Source of the DNA: an uncultured Bacteroidales bacterium
Lineage (GTDB): Bacteria > Bacteroidota > Bacteroidia > Bacteroidales > F082
Assembly (NCBI GenBank): GCA_900317155.1
Contig: ONFO01000005.1
Span: forward strand, 56,358 to 120,357
Direction of reading: 5' to 3'
DNA length: 64,000 nt
A program made the position numbers and the translations under genes. Numbering within the stretch: position 1 is the stretch's first letter; each line of letters starts with the position of its first letter. Under the pieces are notes generated by a model. That model was given only the letters and a program-made list of their open reading frames with translations, did no database searches and was not told the origin of the DNA. This document shows positions 62,356-64,000 of this stretch, in pieces.

Positions 62356-62415
62356 GAAAGCCGCCAGGCGGGGCCTCCGTGCGCACTCCCGTGCGCGCCC
62401 CGCCCAGCGGCTTTC
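62356..62415. repeat. GC-rich hairpin, second copy
   Basis: GAAAGCCG (62356-62363) pairs with CGGCTTTC (62408-62415); inner GGCGGGGC (62367-62374) pairs with GCCCCGCC (62397-62404). It is the counterpart of 55892-55939, with a longer loop. Confidence 0.8.
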
Positions 62416-62452
62416 ACGCCCCTCGCCCGTCTTGCCCGTGACGGAACAAAGG

Positions 62453-64000
62453 TTAGTTCTCTAGAACAGGGCGAACAATGAACCCCAAGTAGCGGTTGCT
62501 GCCGTTGTCCGGCCAGACGCTGTTCGTAAAGAAGAAGGGACACCATGCTTTGTTCGGTTCGCTGGTGCGGAGCGAACCCGTCCAGTAGCCGCCGCCGTTG
62601 CCTGCATTTTTGAGGCTGCTTTCGCTGCGGTAGCCAGCTGCGGGCAGGAAGAGACTGTTGCCGTTGCTTGCAATGAAGAGCATACCGTACACGCCGTTCT
62701 GAGTCGTCATTATATTGCCCGTGTTCCAGTAAAGTTCCTGCCATTCCTCATAGGTGGGCATGCGCCAGCCGCTGCCCCAATTGGCCGTGGCCGCATCGTC
62801 CTCGGGCAACAAAGTGGTCAAGCCATCGCTTCCAGTGTATTTAGTGAAAGTGTCGCCGTCACCATATTGGTAGGTACTCCAGTTGTAGACATCCTTCGGC
62901 GTGGTCTCGCCCCAGGCGAAGTAGTCGCCATAGTCCTCGGGGCTGTCGGCACCCACGTTGCAGGTGGCCCACTTGGTGCCGCTCGGCAGGCCCAGGTCGA
63001 CGTAGGCATGCTCGGTCTGCGGGGAACGCACGGGACGGACAGAGTGGCCGAAGTGGCGGAAGTAATGCTGGTTGACGATGTTGTTCGGATCGAATTCGAG
63101 TACCGATGCGTGGCCCGGGTTATCTGTATAGAGCGAACTCGACCAGTATGCGCCGTTGTAGCCATCAAGGATGAGGTCGCTAGCATCGCGGTAGCCCGCA
63201 GCGGGCAGGAAGACACTGTTGCCGTTGGCAGCGGTGAACAGCCATCCGTTCACGCCATTCTGGGTCGTCCAAGTGTTGGTCGTGTTGTTGAGGAGTTCCT
63301 CCCACTCTTCTTCAGTGGGCATGCGCCAGCCATCGCCCCAGTTGGTTGTGGCCGCATCGTCCTCGGGCAACAAGGTGGTCAGGTTGTCGGTGAAACCGTT
63401 GTAGCCGTAGCTGGCATTGTTGCAGTATTTGGTTAACGTTGTATTGTTAATGTAGGAATACTGGTAGTTGCTCCAGTAGTAGGTGTCCTTCGGCGTGGTC
63501 TCGCCCCAGGCGAAGTAGTCGCCGTAGTCCTCGGGGCTGTCGGCACCCACGTTGCAGGTGGCCCACAGCAGGCCGCTCGGCAGGCCGAGGTCGACGTAGT
63601 CGTCCTCATGAATGGCCGTGCCGCGGAAGCAGACCGTGGTCGTCTCCGTCACGTGCACGAAGAAGCCTTGCATCGGGGCCACGGGACCGCCGTAAACCGT
63701 CTGCAAGTCGCCGTTCGCGTCATACATCATGATGGGCATAGGCACCAGCTCGCCGTCGCTGGTCTGGCGGTAGATGTAGACATTATAGGTGAGGGGGTTG
63801 CCCAGCAGCTCCCAACCGTTGTAGGGGTTGGCCGAGCCCTCGGTGTACTCGACGACATGGTCCCACATCGTTTCAGTAGTGGTAGGATACGTGTGGCCTG
63901 TCAACGAAAGCACGTTGGACTCGGGGCTGGCAAAGAGGTATCCGTGTACTATTTGGATGTTGAACGACTCACTTTTTAGGTTGCGCCATTCGGCATTCGG
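62453..64000 (-). CDS. giant surface protein, C-terminal part with two FISUMP domains (cut by window edge)
   Basis: The minus-strand frame is open from the window end to a TAA at 62453-62455, 515 codons. A GTG at 63913 is not the start: the codons before it continue a protein sequence (PNAEWRNLKSESFNIQ) that matches the same region of the 2011-residue protein (PNAEWRNHKQYSIS). After that shared stretch come NPYNGWELLGNPLTYNVYIYRQTSDGEL and two tandem FISUMP domains, each starting YVDLGLPSG(L/T)xWATCNVGADSPEDYGDYFAWGETTPKD and ending with VRPVR or IVRPVLEN. It is a paralogue of the 2011-residue protein and ends with the same 3' repeat block. The N-terminal part is outside the window. Confidence 0.85.
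   Translation of the reverse strand, partial: PNAEWRNLKSESFNIQIVHGYLFASPESNVLSLTGHTYPTTTETMWDHVVEYTEGSANPYNGWELLGNPLTYNVYIYRQTSDGELVPMPIMMYDANGDLQTVYGGPVAPMQGFFVHVTETTTVCFRGTAIHEDDYVDLGLPSGLLWATCNVGADSPEDYGDYFAWGETTPKDTYYWSNYQYSYINNTTLTKYCNNASYGYNGFTDNLTTLLPEDDAATTNWGDGWRMPTEEEWEELLNNTTNTWTTQNGVNGWLFTAANGNSVFLPAAGYRDASDLILDGYNGAYWSSSLYTDNPGHASVLEFDPNNIVNQHYFRHFGHSVRPVRSPQTEHAYVDLGLPSGTKWATCNVGADSPEDYGDYFAWGETTPKDVYNWSTYQYGDGDTFTKYTGSDGLTTLLPEDDAATANWGSGWRMPTYEEWQELYWNTGNIMTTQNGVYGMLFIASNGNSLFLPAAGYRSESSLKNAGNGGGYWTGSLRTSEPNKAWCPFFFTNSVWPDNGSNRYLGFIVRPVLEN

Overview
The window comes from a member of the Bacteroidales (Bacteroidota), probably an uncultured gut or rumen lineage. The grounds are: promoters of the Bacteroidetes sigma type (TAnnTTTG at -7, often with TTG or TTTG about 18-21 bp upstream) in front of most genes; starts without clear Shine-Dalgarno sites; a type IX secretion (T9SS) sorting domain on surface proteins; BspA-type leucine-rich repeats; Fibrobacter-succinogenes-major-paralogous (FISUMP) domains; and many Bacteroidota-type lipoproteins. 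No rRNA or tRNA gene and no CRISPR array was seen.

Layout. 1-12.1 kb: a cut-off lipoprotein gene, a T9SS surface protein, then mostly housekeeping genes (trmH, a TPR protein, fmt, an HU protein, recQ, an SDR), and a hotdog thioesterase paired with an MMPL exporter. 12.3-15.2 kb: a membrane Ser/Thr kinase with a FISUMP-like outer domain, its overlapping small partner, and two flanking HTH paralogues. 15.3-20.7 kb: a minus-strand operon of uncharacterised envelope proteins sharing a G-x-W/G-T-Y lipocalin-like signature, including a BspA-LRR lipoprotein. 20.8-21.6 kb: an operator-rich gap, three 33-bp direct repeats and a deleted AAA-ATPase (DUF4143) pseudogene.

21.7-30.2 kb is the most coherent system: fakA - fakB - acyltransferase-like protein - plsX - ACP - LolA-like carrier on the plus strand, facing a minus-strand acyl ligase - ACP - second acyltransferase-like paralogue. 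The first arm can make acyl-phosphate and exchange it with acyl-ACP; the second can load free fatty acids on a dedicated ACP. Each arm has its own ACP and its own copy of the same acyltransferase-like protein. This suggests a fatty-acid scavenging and N- or O-acyl lipid pathway; the final product is not shown by the sequence.

30.3-38.2 kb is a six-gene minus-strand operon (glycosyltransferase, purD, membrane protein, rnhB, thioredoxin-like protein, GH3-beta-lactamase fusion). 38.3-44.5 kb: a DUF5060 glycoside hydrolase, ahcY, two lipoproteins and an SPFH protein. 44.5-49.8 kb is an accessory, decaying zone: a 3 x 118-bp array, an HsdR C-terminal remnant whose N-terminus is made of repeat sequence, a surface-protein gene with lesions at both ends, and a PIN toxin-antitoxin pair. 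49.9-55.6 kb: a TonB receptor, a MORN-like protein, a small unknown and a fused PyrK-GltD-type flavoprotein. 55.8-64 kb: two giant surface-protein genes with BspA, adhesin-like and FISUMP domains, sharing a common 3' repeat block; the second runs off the window end.

A family of about 53-bp hairpin elements (array at 44.5 kb; copies at 45.6, 55.8, 62.2 and 62.3 kb) keeps its arms paired through compensatory changes and is a strong candidate for a REP-like or mobile palindromic element.
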